NCBI GenBank assembly: GCA_023436205.1
Contig: JAEZKC010000059.1
Span: forward strand, 248,001-312,000
Length of the DNA stretch: 64,000 nt
Origin: Fibrobacterota bacterium
Lineage (GTDB): Bacteria; Fibrobacterota; Chitinivibrionia; Chitinivibrionales; Chitinispirillaceae
Direction of reading: 5' to 3'
Shown here piece after piece: positions 9,063 to 16,817 of the stretch. The position numbers and the translations under genes were made by a program. Position 1 is the first letter of the stretch, and every line of letters begins with the position of its first letter. The notes beneath the pieces are model-generated. The model did not search any database. It had not been told where the DNA came from and was given only the letters and a program-made list of their open reading frames with translations.

Positions 9063-10400
9063 ATGGAACAGTATTACGATCTCTTTGTCATAGGAACAGG
9101 GTCCGGAGGGTCGGACGCCGCCCAGATGTGCCGGGAGGCCGGGTGGAAGGTGGCAATCGCAGACAGGCTGCCCTTTGGGGGAACCTGTTCTCTTCGTGGC
9201 TGTAATCCTAAAAAGACTCTGGCATCAGCTGCCGAGATGATTAATCGTTACAATCATATGAAAGACAAGGGGCTTATCGGTTCTATCAGCATGGACTGGA
9301 ACCGATTAATGCAGTTCAAGCGCACTCTGGTGGAGCCAATACCTCAAATGAAGGAGAGAGCTTTTACCTCAATGGGGATAGATCAGTTTCATGGTACCTG
9401 CCGCTTTACCGGTAAAAATAGCGTAACAGTAAACGGAGATTCTTTCAGGGCAAGGCACGTCCTTGTTGCTACTGGTTCCAGACCTGCAGATTTCCCGTTT
9501 CCAGGTTCCGAATACCTCACACACAGCGATCGGTTCCTCGATCTCGACAATCTCCCTTCCAGAGTTGTTTTTCTTGGCGGAGGGTACATCTCCTTTGAAT
9601 TCGCTCATATCGCGGCCAGTGCTGGAGCAAAAGTGACTATACTCGAGGCTGCCGAAAGACCCTTGCGCAAGTTCGACAGTCAGCTGGTTGATATGCTGGT
9701 TGATGCCTCTAAAAAGGCGGGAATAGAAATCCATACTTCTGCACCTGTTCAGTCCATCGAAAAAGGGGAGGGCGAGTTCTTCATTCATGCAGGTTCTTAT
9801 CGCCTTACAGCCGATCTTGTCGTTCACGGGGGCGGAAGGGTTCCCGATCTCGATGATCTTGACCTTAAAGCAGGAGAAATCGAGCGTGAGGGCAAGGGAA
9901 TCTCCATAAACGGCTATCTTCAGAGTACAAGTAACTCTGCAGTGTACGTGGCCGGTGATGCCAATCAGTTTGGAATTCAGCTTACACCTGTAGCGGAAAT
10001 GGAATCTCGGATCGCAGGGCATAATATGCTCTACGGCAACAGTAAACGTCCCGATTACAGTGCTTTCGGATCGGCGGTTTTCACTAATCCATCCTTGGGG
10101 GCAGTTGGGCTTACTGAACAGGATGCCAGGCAGAAGAAGATCGACTGTGATATTCAATTCATGGATACTTCATCAAAACACATAACCCGAAGACTGGGGT
10201 TAACTCATTCCGGGTTCAAAATCATTTCAGAGAAGGGTAGCGGAAAAATCCTGGGTGCTCATATGCTGGGGCACGGATCAGAAGAAGTCATCAACACTTT
10301 TGTAACCGCTATCAAATCGGGGCTGACTGTCAAACAGCTCAAAGAGATGGAATTTGTGTTTCCCACGGTTGTTTACGATATAGTGAACAGATTGAACTGA
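9063..10400 (+). CDS. FAD-dependent disulfide oxidoreductase (class I, Lpd/Gor-like)
   Basis: 445 aa pyridine nucleotide-disulfide oxidoreductase. It has an N-terminal FAD-binding GTGSGGSDAA, the redox-active cysteine pair in GGTCSLRGCNPKK, a central NAD(P)-binding GGGYISFEFA, the second FAD motif VYVAGDANQ, and the C-terminal dimerisation domain. In lipoamide dehydrogenase and glutathione reductase the C-terminal domain supplies a catalytic His in an HPT motif. Here the equivalent reads FVFPTVVYD, so that His is absent. The substrate is therefore uncertain. ATG 9063 follows AGGAG by 6-8 bases, which favours it over an in-frame start at 9012. No 2-oxoacid dehydrogenase genes are nearby. Confidence 0.85.
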   Translation: MEQYYDLFVIGTGSGGSDAAQMCREAGWKVAIADRLPFGGTCSLRGCNPKKTLASAAEMINRYNHMKDKGLIGSISMDWNRLMQFKRTLVEPIPQMKERAFTSMGIDQFHGTCRFTGKNSVTVNGDSFRARHVLVATGSRPADFPFPGSEYLTHSDRFLDLDNLPSRVVFLGGGYISFEFAHIAASAGAKVTILEAAERPLRKFDSQLVDMLVDASKKAGIEIHTSAPVQSIEKGEGEFFIHAGSYRLTADLVVHGGGRVPDLDDLDLKAGEIEREGKGISINGYLQSTSNSAVYVAGDANQFGIQLTPVAEMESRIAGHNMLYGNSKRPDYSAFGSAVFTNPSLGAVGLTEQDARQKKIDCDIQFMDTSSKHITRRLGLTHSGFKIISEKGSGKILGAHMLGHGSEEVINTFVTAIKSGLTVKQLKEMEFVFPTVVYDIVNRLN

Positions 10401-10411
10401 TTCACAAGAGT

Positions 10412-10449
10412 GGACATGCTGTTTTTTCTTCATACAAGACAGCTTGTCC
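10412..10449 (+). other. Imperfect hairpin upstream of yicC promoter
   Basis: GGACATGCTGT (10412-10422) can pair with ACAGCTTGTCC (10439-10449) with one mismatch around a 16-base loop that contains a T run. It lies just after the oxidoreductase gene. It may be a weak terminator, although no T tract follows the right arm, and the right arm overlaps the -35 box of the next promoter. Confidence 0.35.
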
Positions 10450-10472
10450 TCCTCTGTTGCATTATATATATT
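10444..10472 (+). promoter_or_regulatory. Sigma-70-type promoter for the yicC operon
   Basis: TTGTCC (10444-10449), a 17 bp spacer, then TATATT (10467-10472). A start near 10479 would leave a leader of about 50 bases before yicC. The spacing and -10 box are near ideal. Found by eye, not tested. Confidence 0.6.
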
Positions 10473-10531
10473 AACAAAGTTTTCCCCAACAATTCTGAAC
10501 ACTTAACCTCCTTTAGAGGTCCACACGATAT

Positions 10532-11407
10532 ATGCCCATTCGCAGCATGACAGGTTTTGGACTGGCTGAAGACGCAACGCCCTCCGGAACCTACAGAGTG
10601 GAAATCCGGGGCGTAAACAATCGTTTTCTGGACATACAGCTCAGACAACCCAAGTTCGCCGCCAATCTTGAGCCTAAGATTAAAAAAGAGATCAGTTCTA
10701 TCATTTCTCGTGGAAGTATTACCGTCATCATCAGCTGTGACCGGGAGACTGAAGCCACACGATTGACCTGGGACAAGACATCGGTTGATAATTATACCCG
10801 CATTTTCCGTGAAGTGAAGGACAGTTATAATTTAGCTGGTGAGGTAAGCCTTTCTGATCTTTTGCATTTCAGTGATTTTATAAAAGCGGAATCAACAACT
10901 CATGATGATGAGACCCTGTGGAGTCATCTTTCCCCGGTTTTAAGCAACGCAATTCGTGCTTTTCAGGAATCGCGTGAAGCTGAAGGTGCTGCTCTGGTGA
11001 AGGATTTAAAGCGCATCCTCAATGAAATTGCAGACATTCTGACCAAAGTTGAGAAACGGGCACCTGAGCGGGTTACTGAGTATGCGGCAGTGTTAACTGA
11101 TAAGATTCAGAAAATTCTGGTAAATCCGCCAGACCCCATGCGAATCGCTACAGAAGTTGCCCTTCTGGCCGAAAGGTTGGATATCACCGAGGAATGCACT
11201 CGTCTCAGGGCTCACATCGACAAATTCAGCGAAGATTTCAATCTCAATGAACCGGTTGGGAAGAGAATGGGCTTTCTTCTGCAGGAAATGAACAGGGAAG
11301 CCAATACTATCGGTTCCAAAGCGAATGATACCGAGATTTCCCACTGGTCGGTCAGTCTCAAAGAGAATATTGAAAAAATCAGAGAACAGATACAGAACAT
11401 AGAATAG
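10532..11407 (+). CDS. yicC: YicC/YloC family endoribonuclease
   Basis: 291 aa, full length for the family. The N-terminal domain starts with the signature RSMTGFG and contains VEIRGVNNRFLDI. The C-terminal DUF1732-type domain ends with GKRMGFLLQEMNREANTIGSKA, one of the most conserved YicC stretches. YicC proteins are RNA-cleaving enzymes in E. coli and Bacillus. It opens a long co-directional operon. In many bacteria gmk lies between yicC and rpoZ; here rpoZ follows directly after a 37 bp gap. Confidence 0.95.
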   Translation: MPIRSMTGFGLAEDATPSGTYRVEIRGVNNRFLDIQLRQPKFAANLEPKIKKEISSIISRGSITVIISCDRETEATRLTWDKTSVDNYTRIFREVKDSYNLAGEVSLSDLLHFSDFIKAESTTHDDETLWSHLSPVLSNAIRAFQESREAEGAALVKDLKRILNEIADILTKVEKRAPERVTEYAAVLTDKIQKILVNPPDPMRIATEVALLAERLDITEECTRLRAHIDKFSEDFNLNEPVGKRMGFLLQEMNREANTIGSKANDTEISHWSVSLKENIEKIREQIQNIE

Positions 11408-11444
11408 CTTGCCACAGGTAAGCACACTTGTTTAAGGAGGGTTT

Positions 11445-11660
11445 ATGTCAGATTTGTTTGAACTGCAACTGGAGAAGCTTGAGAAAAAGGGTATCAGCCG
11501 TTACAAGGCAGTGCTCATGGCCTCTCAGGAAGCCCGTTTCATCAATGATCAGCTTCGCCTCAATATTATCGATTCCAACGAGAAACCTACCACACTGGCT
11601 CTTAAGAAGCTTTTTGAAGGCAGAGTTATTGAGGATCAGGAAACCCAGATTGCAGAGTAG
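11445..11660 (+). CDS. rpoZ: RNA polymerase omega subunit
   Basis: 71 aa. Typical omega features are visible: a segment with SRYKAVLMASQEARFIND, matching the conserved helix with the R-x-A-R pattern, and EKPTTLALKKLFEGRV, matching the conserved EKPTTIAL-type stretch near the C-terminus. Omega helps assemble and stabilise RNA polymerase. The start is preceded by a perfect AAGGAGG 7 bases upstream, the strongest ribosome binding site in this operon. Its stop is followed immediately by the coaBC start. The placement between yicC and coaBC is standard for omega. Confidence 0.9.
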   Translation: MSDLFELQLEKLEKKGISRYKAVLMASQEARFINDQLRLNIIDSNEKPTTLALKKLFEGRVIEDQETQIAE

Positions 11661-12845
11661 ATGGATCGTTCCCGAAAAATTCTTATAGGTATCACCGGGG
11701 GAATCGCAGCCTACAAGGTTCCCCTGCTGATCCGCCTCTTGAAAAAAAAAGGTTGCGAGGTCAAGACTGTCTTAACCTCTTCCGCGCAATGCTTGGTGGG
11801 CCAAGACGCTCTGCGTACCGTAAGCGGCAACCCGGTCTACCTCGATGAATCGTCTTCCTATGATATGAATCACATCCGCCTCGCAGAATGGGCGGATACC
11901 TACCTGATCTGTCCTGCCACAGCAAACACCATCGCAAAAATGGCCCATGGTATCGCCGATAATCTGCTTACATCTTTGGCGCTCTCCATTCCCGAGCAGC
12001 AGACCATTGTGGCACCAGCCATGAACAGTGTAATGTGGGCAAACAAGGCTACTTGCGCCAACTTGGAGACACTCAGGTCCAGAGGTGTAACAGTGTTGCC
12101 GGTAGGAGATGGTGAACTTGCCTGTAATGTTTTTGGTCCGGGGCGCATGATCGAAATTGAGGAAATCGCGGAATACGTGTTGTCTCAAGGTGAGGCATCA
12201 GACATTTTTCAGGGTAAGCACATACTGATCTCTTCCGGACCCACAGAGGAGCAGCTCGATCCGGTGAGAGTCATCACCAATCGCTCCTCGGGAAAAATGG
12301 GAGCCGCATTGGCCAGAGCTGCACTTCTTATGGGCGCGCGGGTCACTGTAGTAAACGGTCCGGCGCAAGCGCCGCTTCCATCGGGGGCTAAGGTGATCTC
12401 AGTTAAAAGTGCGCTGGAGATGCAGAAGGCTCTCGAAGAGCAGTTTGATTCTGCGGATGTGTGTATAATGGCTGCCGCGGTGAGTGATTACAGGCCTGTG
12501 CAGGTCTCTGAAACCAAGATCCAGCGCAATGAAAGCGGCAAATTAACATTGGAGCTCATACCAAATCCTGACATCGCGGCTGGATTGGGAATGCGCAAGA
12601 GCAGGCAGTTTCTGGTCGGGTTCTCACTTGAAAGTGGGGATGGTCTTGAACGGGCCAGCCGGAAGATGAAAAAGAAGAATTGTGATATGATGGTTTTCAA
12701 CAGGGCAGAGGACGCTTTGGGAAAGGATTGCACCACCATTACTCTTCTGTTTGCCGATGGAAGGACAGAGGTCTGTCTTCCCATGGACAAGCAGCAGGCT
12801 GCAGAGGTGATCCTGAGGAGTATTGCCGAGTCCCTTGGAGTCTGA
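11661..12845 (+). CDS. coaBC: Bifunctional phosphopantothenoylcysteine decarboxylase/phosphopantothenate-cysteine ligase
   Basis: 394 aa, full length. The N-terminal flavoprotein CoaC half (1-185) starts with ILIGITGGIAAYK and carries the PAMNSVMW motif. The CoaB half (190-394) has ISSGPTEEQLDPVRVITNRSSGKMG and AAAVSDYRP. The enzyme joins cysteine to 4'-phosphopantothenate and decarboxylates the product on the way to coenzyme A. It starts directly after the rpoZ stop (TAG then ATG) without a clear ribosome binding site of its own, so translation is probably coupled. Confidence 0.97.
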   Translation: MDRSRKILIGITGGIAAYKVPLLIRLLKKKGCEVKTVLTSSAQCLVGQDALRTVSGNPVYLDESSSYDMNHIRLAEWADTYLICPATANTIAKMAHGIADNLLTSLALSIPEQQTIVAPAMNSVMWANKATCANLETLRSRGVTVLPVGDGELACNVFGPGRMIEIEEIAEYVLSQGEASDIFQGKHILISSGPTEEQLDPVRVITNRSSGKMGAALARAALLMGARVTVVNGPAQAPLPSGAKVISVKSALEMQKALEEQFDSADVCIMAAAVSDYRPVQVSETKIQRNESGKLTLELIPNPDIAAGLGMRKSRQFLVGFSLESGDGLERASRKMKKKNCDMMVFNRAEDALGKDCTTITLLFADGRTEVCLPMDKQQAAEVILRSIAESLGV

Positions 12846-12848
12846 TCC

Positions 12849-13733
12849 ATGAACAGCCAAACTCTTCTCTACAGGTATTTGCGTCAGCAGCGTGAATTTG
12901 GTTTGGACGAACTTACCTTTCCCCACGGTTGTGAAATTAAGCGTTTATTGGGGGCAGCCCCCTCCGCCACAACCGTTCAAACTCCAGCTCCTGCTCAAAC
13001 AAAAACCTCGGTCGCCTCTCAAGACAATGTGTTGAAAATACCGGTAAAAGAGACCCCCAAGGGAGAATGCGCTCTTTCAAAATTATCAAAAATCACGCCG
13101 GTGAACTCTCTGAACATCCGCCCGCCTATCTCGCCTGTCAAAAAAAACAGTGTGGGGCTTTCGAAAAGGGATCTCCTCAAAAACCTCTACTTCGATGTAC
13201 TCAAATGTAGTGAATGTCAATTGGGGGCTGGCGGTAAGAAAATTGTTTTCGGGGCTGGAAATGCCGAAGGTCGTCTTATGATCGTGGGCGGTGTACCATC
13301 TCTGGAAGATGAAAAGCTCAGACTGCCTTTCAAAGGCGATGTGGAGGAACTTTTCAAAAAGATGGTTCAGGCTATGAAGCTTAAGATGGAAAGGGATGTT
13401 TTCGTCACCTATCTGCTTAAGTGTCGTGTACCTGAGCGTGGTCCTCAGCAGAGTGAAATTCAAAGTTGCCGTTTGATCTTTGATCGCCAATTGGATATAA
13501 TATCTCCTCAAGCTATTCTGGTTTTTGGGGATTTGGCGGCAAACGCTCTTTTGGGCAGAAATGATACAGTTGAAAATTTGAGAAATATGGTTCATCAATA
13601 TAAAGGTACACCTCTTGTGGTTACGTATGCCCTTGAGCTGCTTGGCAACGATCAGGTGATCAAGAGAAAAGCGTGGCAGGACCTGAAGAGTGTGATGGCT
13701 ATTCTTGACGGTAACGGAACAAATGGCTTATAA
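12849..13733 (+). CDS. Type 4 uracil-DNA glycosylase-like Fe-S protein, altered active site
   Basis: 294 aa. Residues about 108-285 have the family 4 uracil-DNA glycosylase fold pattern. All four cluster cysteines appear in place (Cys120, Cys123, Cys192, Cys207). Active-site motifs are changed: the usual GEAPG-ED is GGVPSLED (147-154), and the C-terminal HPS is replaced by YAL near 260-262. The first 105 residues are a low-complexity linker rich in Thr, Ala, Pro and Lys, with a short helical start. A DNA-binding or repair role is plausible beside dnaB and radA, but standard uracil excision is doubtful. It overlaps the dnaB start. A similar domain occurs in phage SPO1 DNA polymerase. Confidence 0.78.
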   Translation: MNSQTLLYRYLRQQREFGLDELTFPHGCEIKRLLGAAPSATTVQTPAPAQTKTSVASQDNVLKIPVKETPKGECALSKLSKITPVNSLNIRPPISPVKKNSVGLSKRDLLKNLYFDVLKCSECQLGAGGKKIVFGAGNAEGRLMIVGGVPSLEDEKLRLPFKGDVEELFKKMVQAMKLKMERDVFVTYLLKCRVPERGPQQSEIQSCRLIFDRQLDIISPQAILVFGDLAANALLGRNDTVENLRNMVHQYKGTPLVVTYALELLGNDQVIKRKAWQDLKSVMAILDGNGTNGL

Positions 13734-15123
13734 AAAAAGAGAATATCGCGGCGGAGATGGTGGTACCTCCGTAGCCGAGCAATACATTTCAGATCGGATT
13801 CCTCCTCAGGCACTCGATGTGGAACGAACCATCCTTGGTTCAATCCTTATTGATAGTCAAGCTGGTGATACGGCTCTTGAGCATCTTGATGAGGATTGTT
13901 TCTATTCGGCCGCTCACGCAAAAATCTTCATCTGCATGCGCGAGTTGTCAGAAAAGAATACACCCATTGATATTATCACTATTGCTGATGCTCTGGCGAA
14001 GAAAAACTGGCTTTCCGAAGTGGGGGAGGAAGCTTACCTTAGTGAACTGGTTGAGAATGTCACCACTTCCGGAAACATAGAGCATTACGCTTCCATTCTC
14101 AGAGAAAAGGCTACCCTGCGTCAGCTCATTTCGGTAGCTGCCGAAATTACAACCGAATGCTTTTCAACTGAGCAGGAACCTCAGCAGATTCTCGATACTG
14201 CGGAGGGAAAGATTTTCAGTATTTCAGAGTCTCGGGTGAAAAACAAGTTTGAATCGATGGGACAGCTGCTTCCCCGTGCCTTCGAAGGCATCGAAGGATA
14301 CTCAAAGGGCGGTTTCAAGGGGATTCCCACCGGTTTTACCGAGCTTGACGATATGACTACCGGCCTTCAACGCGGAGACCTTGTAATTGTGGCCGGACGA
14401 CCCTCCATGGGAAAAACCGCCTTCTGTCTTTCGCTGGCGCTTTATTCAGCTGTCAAGGCGAAGCATTGTACTGCCATTTTTTCCCTTGAAATGTCCAAGG
14501 ATCAGATCGTTCAGCGTATGCTATGCTCCGAAGCGCGCGTGAGCATGCATGCTCTGCGTAGCGGTCATCTGCCCAAGCGTGATTTCCCCAAGCTGAGCAT
14601 TGCCGCAGGCCCGCTGGCTGAGTCGCCCATTTACATTGACGATACCCCTGCCATTACGGTTCTTGAACTCAGGGCCAAGGCAAGAAGGTTGAAAGCTCAA
14701 CATAATCTCGATCTTATCATTATAGACTACCTTCAGCTCATGGGTTCATCAGGTAAAACTGAAAGCCGTCAGCAGGAAATTTCTCAGATCAGCCGTTCGC
14801 TCAAGGGAGTGGCAAAAGAACTGGATGTTCCAGTGATTGCTCTCTCTCAGCTTTCCCGAGCCGTCGAACAGCGAACTGATCACCGTCCGCAGCTCTCCGA
14901 TCTTCGAGAATCGGGCGCCATCGAGCAGGATGCTGACGTGGTGATGTTTGTCTATCGTGATGAAGTGTATAATAAAGAAGATCCTAACAACAAGGGCAAG
15001 GCGGAAATCATTATCGGTAAGCAGAGAAACGGGCCGATTGGTACTGCCAATGTAGCTTTTGTAAATGAGTTCGCCAAGTTCGAGAATTTGTCGGATAGGG
15101 TAGAGGAGCCACAGGGATTTTGA
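13723..15123 (+). CDS. dnaB: Replicative DNA helicase DnaB
   Basis: 466 aa hexameric helicase that unwinds DNA at the replication fork. The N-terminal domain begins with PPQALDVERTILGSILID, the usual DnaB opening. The RecA-like C-terminal domain has Walker A GRPSMGKTAF, Walker B LIIIDYLQLM, and the arginine-finger region SQLSRAVEQR with DLRESGAIEQDAD. No intein is present. ATG 13723 (MAYKKREY) is favoured over TTG 13705. It overlaps the upstream UDG-like gene by 11 bp. Confidence 0.97.
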   Translation: MAYKKREYRGGDGGTSVAEQYISDRIPPQALDVERTILGSILIDSQAGDTALEHLDEDCFYSAAHAKIFICMRELSEKNTPIDIITIADALAKKNWLSEVGEEAYLSELVENVTTSGNIEHYASILREKATLRQLISVAAEITTECFSTEQEPQQILDTAEGKIFSISESRVKNKFESMGQLLPRAFEGIEGYSKGGFKGIPTGFTELDDMTTGLQRGDLVIVAGRPSMGKTAFCLSLALYSAVKAKHCTAIFSLEMSKDQIVQRMLCSEARVSMHALRSGHLPKRDFPKLSIAAGPLAESPIYIDDTPAITVLELRAKARRLKAQHNLDLIIIDYLQLMGSSGKTESRQQEISQISRSLKGVAKELDVPVIALSQLSRAVEQRTDHRPQLSDLRESGAIEQDADVVMFVYRDEVYNKEDPNNKGKAEIIIGKQRNGPIGTANVAFVNEFAKFENLSDRVEEPQGF

Positions 15124-15902
15124 TTGCACCATTGCGTTTCATAGCCTTTCTCGGTGATTCTTTTCAGAAATTCTTAAAAGGGGTCAGCCGTTATGGTAAT
15201 TTGGGTTTTAAGACTTTCAGTCAATTTCCCCTGGTGACAAAAAATCCCAACATCACTCTTGATCACATGTTCACTTTGGGTATTGAGTCGCTCCCACTGG
15301 TCACTATGATTGCGCTTTTTCTGGGTTCCGCCACGGTGACTCAGGCGGTTTATCAGATGTCCGGACTCCCGGTTTCTCTGCGATACCTGGGTGCTCTTGT
15401 CACCAAAACCACCCTCACTGAACTGGGGCCGGTTATCACCAGCATGGTTTTCGCGGGCAGAGTGGCAACCGGAATTGCAGCTGAGATCGGGTCGATGAAG
15501 GGCAGCGAACAGCTTGACGCCATGAATGTACTCAGGCTTGATCCTATCCGTTATCTTATTGTTCCCAAAACACTGGCCTGCATAATCATGCTTCCAGTGC
15601 TTGTAATCTGGGCGGAGTTTATTGCCTTTGTTGGAGCAGCCTTGACTGTGGCAATTTCGGTTGATGTCACGATGTATACTTATCTAAGCGGGATGAAACT
15701 GTTTTTCAGCTCAAAAGATGTGATTATCGGAATTGGAAAAACGCCTGTTTTCGGAGCGATTATTGCCATCACCGGGGCCTATTTTGGATTTGAGGCAAAG
15801 GGTGGCGCCGAAGGTGTGGGAAATGCCACTACAAAGGCAGTGATCTTTTCAGCAGTTTTGGTGTTGATTTTTGATTTTCTCATAGCATTTATGGCCATGT
15901 AG
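15120..15902 (+). CDS. mlaE: MlaE-type ABC transporter permease
   Basis: 260 aa with five or six membrane segments. Conserved permease features include MIALFLGSATVTQAVYQMSG, the segment LTELGPVITSMVFAGRVATGIAAEIGSMK, and GVGNATTKAVI near the C-terminus. MlaE forms the inner-membrane part of the complex that moves phospholipids between the outer and inner membranes. Start TTG 15120 overlaps the dnaB stop by 4 bases; a purine-rich CAGGGA lies a few bases upstream. The ATPase follows after 34 bp. No MlaD gene is beside it. Confidence 0.92.
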   Translation: MIAPLRFIAFLGDSFQKFLKGVSRYGNLGFKTFSQFPLVTKNPNITLDHMFTLGIESLPLVTMIALFLGSATVTQAVYQMSGLPVSLRYLGALVTKTTLTELGPVITSMVFAGRVATGIAAEIGSMKGSEQLDAMNVLRLDPIRYLIVPKTLACIIMLPVLVIWAEFIAFVGAALTVAISVDVTMYTYLSGMKLFFSSKDVIIGIGKTPVFGAIIAITGAYFGFEAKGGAEGVGNATTKAVIFSAVLVLIFDFLIAFMAM

Positions 15903-15936
15903 TCGAAAAATCTCTGCGTATTGCGGGAAAAGTATT

Positions 15937-16809
15937 ATGCTAAAAGTTGAACATCTGAAGAAGCATTTCGGTAACCAGGTTGTTCTGGATGATATTAATC
16001 TGGAGGTCAATCAGGGAGAAGTGCTCTGTATCATCGGTCAGTCTGGCAGTGGTAAAACTGTTCTGTTTAGACATATTATCGGGCTCATTTTCCCCGACGG
16101 CGGGAGAATTCTGCTCGATAACGAGGTGATCTCTTCACCCACCACCAAGCCTTCCGAATTTAACAAGGCTAGAAAGCGTTTCGGGATACTGTTCCAGGGA
16201 GCCGCACTGTTTGATTCCATGAACGTGGGGGAGAATCTGGCATTTCCTTTACGCGAGCATACTGATTTGACCGAGCAGGAAATTGAGCAGATTATCGGTG
16301 AATCACTGGAAATGGTGGGGCTTAAAGAACAGTTCAAGACAAAAATGCCCGCCGAGCTTTCAGGCGGTATGAGAAGCCGAGTGGGGTTGGCTCGGGCTCT
16401 GGTAATGAAACCTGAAATCATGCTTTATGATGAACCCACTTCCGCTCTCGATCCCATCATGACAGATAAGATTAATGATCTTATTCTTTCTCTTAGGGAA
16501 AAATTGAAAATGACTTCCATCGTGGTGACACACGATATTGGTTCAGCCTACAAAATTGCCGACAAAATTGCCATGATACACGAAGGTAAGATCATTTTCT
16601 ACGGTTCACCGGCTGAAATACGCAAGTCAAGAAATCCCTATATCCAGCAATTCATCCGCGGTCAGAGAAAACTGCACTATGCCGTTGAAGAGGAAGAATC
16701 TTACTCTGCCCCCATCGATTTGCAGAAGCTTAAGCCTCGTACCGTGGGAAGCAAAACAGATCAGAAATTCCAGATGCCGTCTCGTCCATCGCAGGGTCCA
16801 AATTCTTAG
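15937..16809 (+). CDS. mlaF: MlaF-type ABC transporter ATPase
   Basis: 290 aa ATP-binding protein of the phospholipid transport ABC system. It has Walker A GQSGSGKT, the Q loop in FGILFQGAALFDSM (FQ-G-ALFDS being typical of MlaF), signature LSGGMRSRVGLARAL, Walker B IMLYDEPTSALDP, and the switch His in VVTHD. A C-terminal extension of about 45 residues, rich in Lys, Ser and Pro, is longer than usual. It pairs with the preceding permease. Confidence 0.95.
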   Translation: MLKVEHLKKHFGNQVVLDDINLEVNQGEVLCIIGQSGSGKTVLFRHIIGLIFPDGGRILLDNEVISSPTTKPSEFNKARKRFGILFQGAALFDSMNVGENLAFPLREHTDLTEQEIEQIIGESLEMVGLKEQFKTKMPAELSGGMRSRVGLARALVMKPEIMLYDEPTSALDPIMTDKINDLILSLREKLKMTSIVVTHDIGSAYKIADKIAMIHEGKIIFYGSPAEIRKSRNPYIQQFIRGQRKLHYAVEEEESYSAPIDLQKLKPRTVGSKTDQKFQMPSRPSQGPNS

Positions 16810-16817
16810 GATGCCCT

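Noticed and set aside
9369..10157. Long - strand open frame (262 codons) opposite the oxidoreductase gene
   Set aside because: Composition and residue pattern are not protein-like, and the + strand gene has clear family motifs over the same bases.
13086..13598. 170-codon - strand open frame opposite the UDG-like gene
   Set aside because: Antisense shadow of a recognisable domain; no ribosome site.
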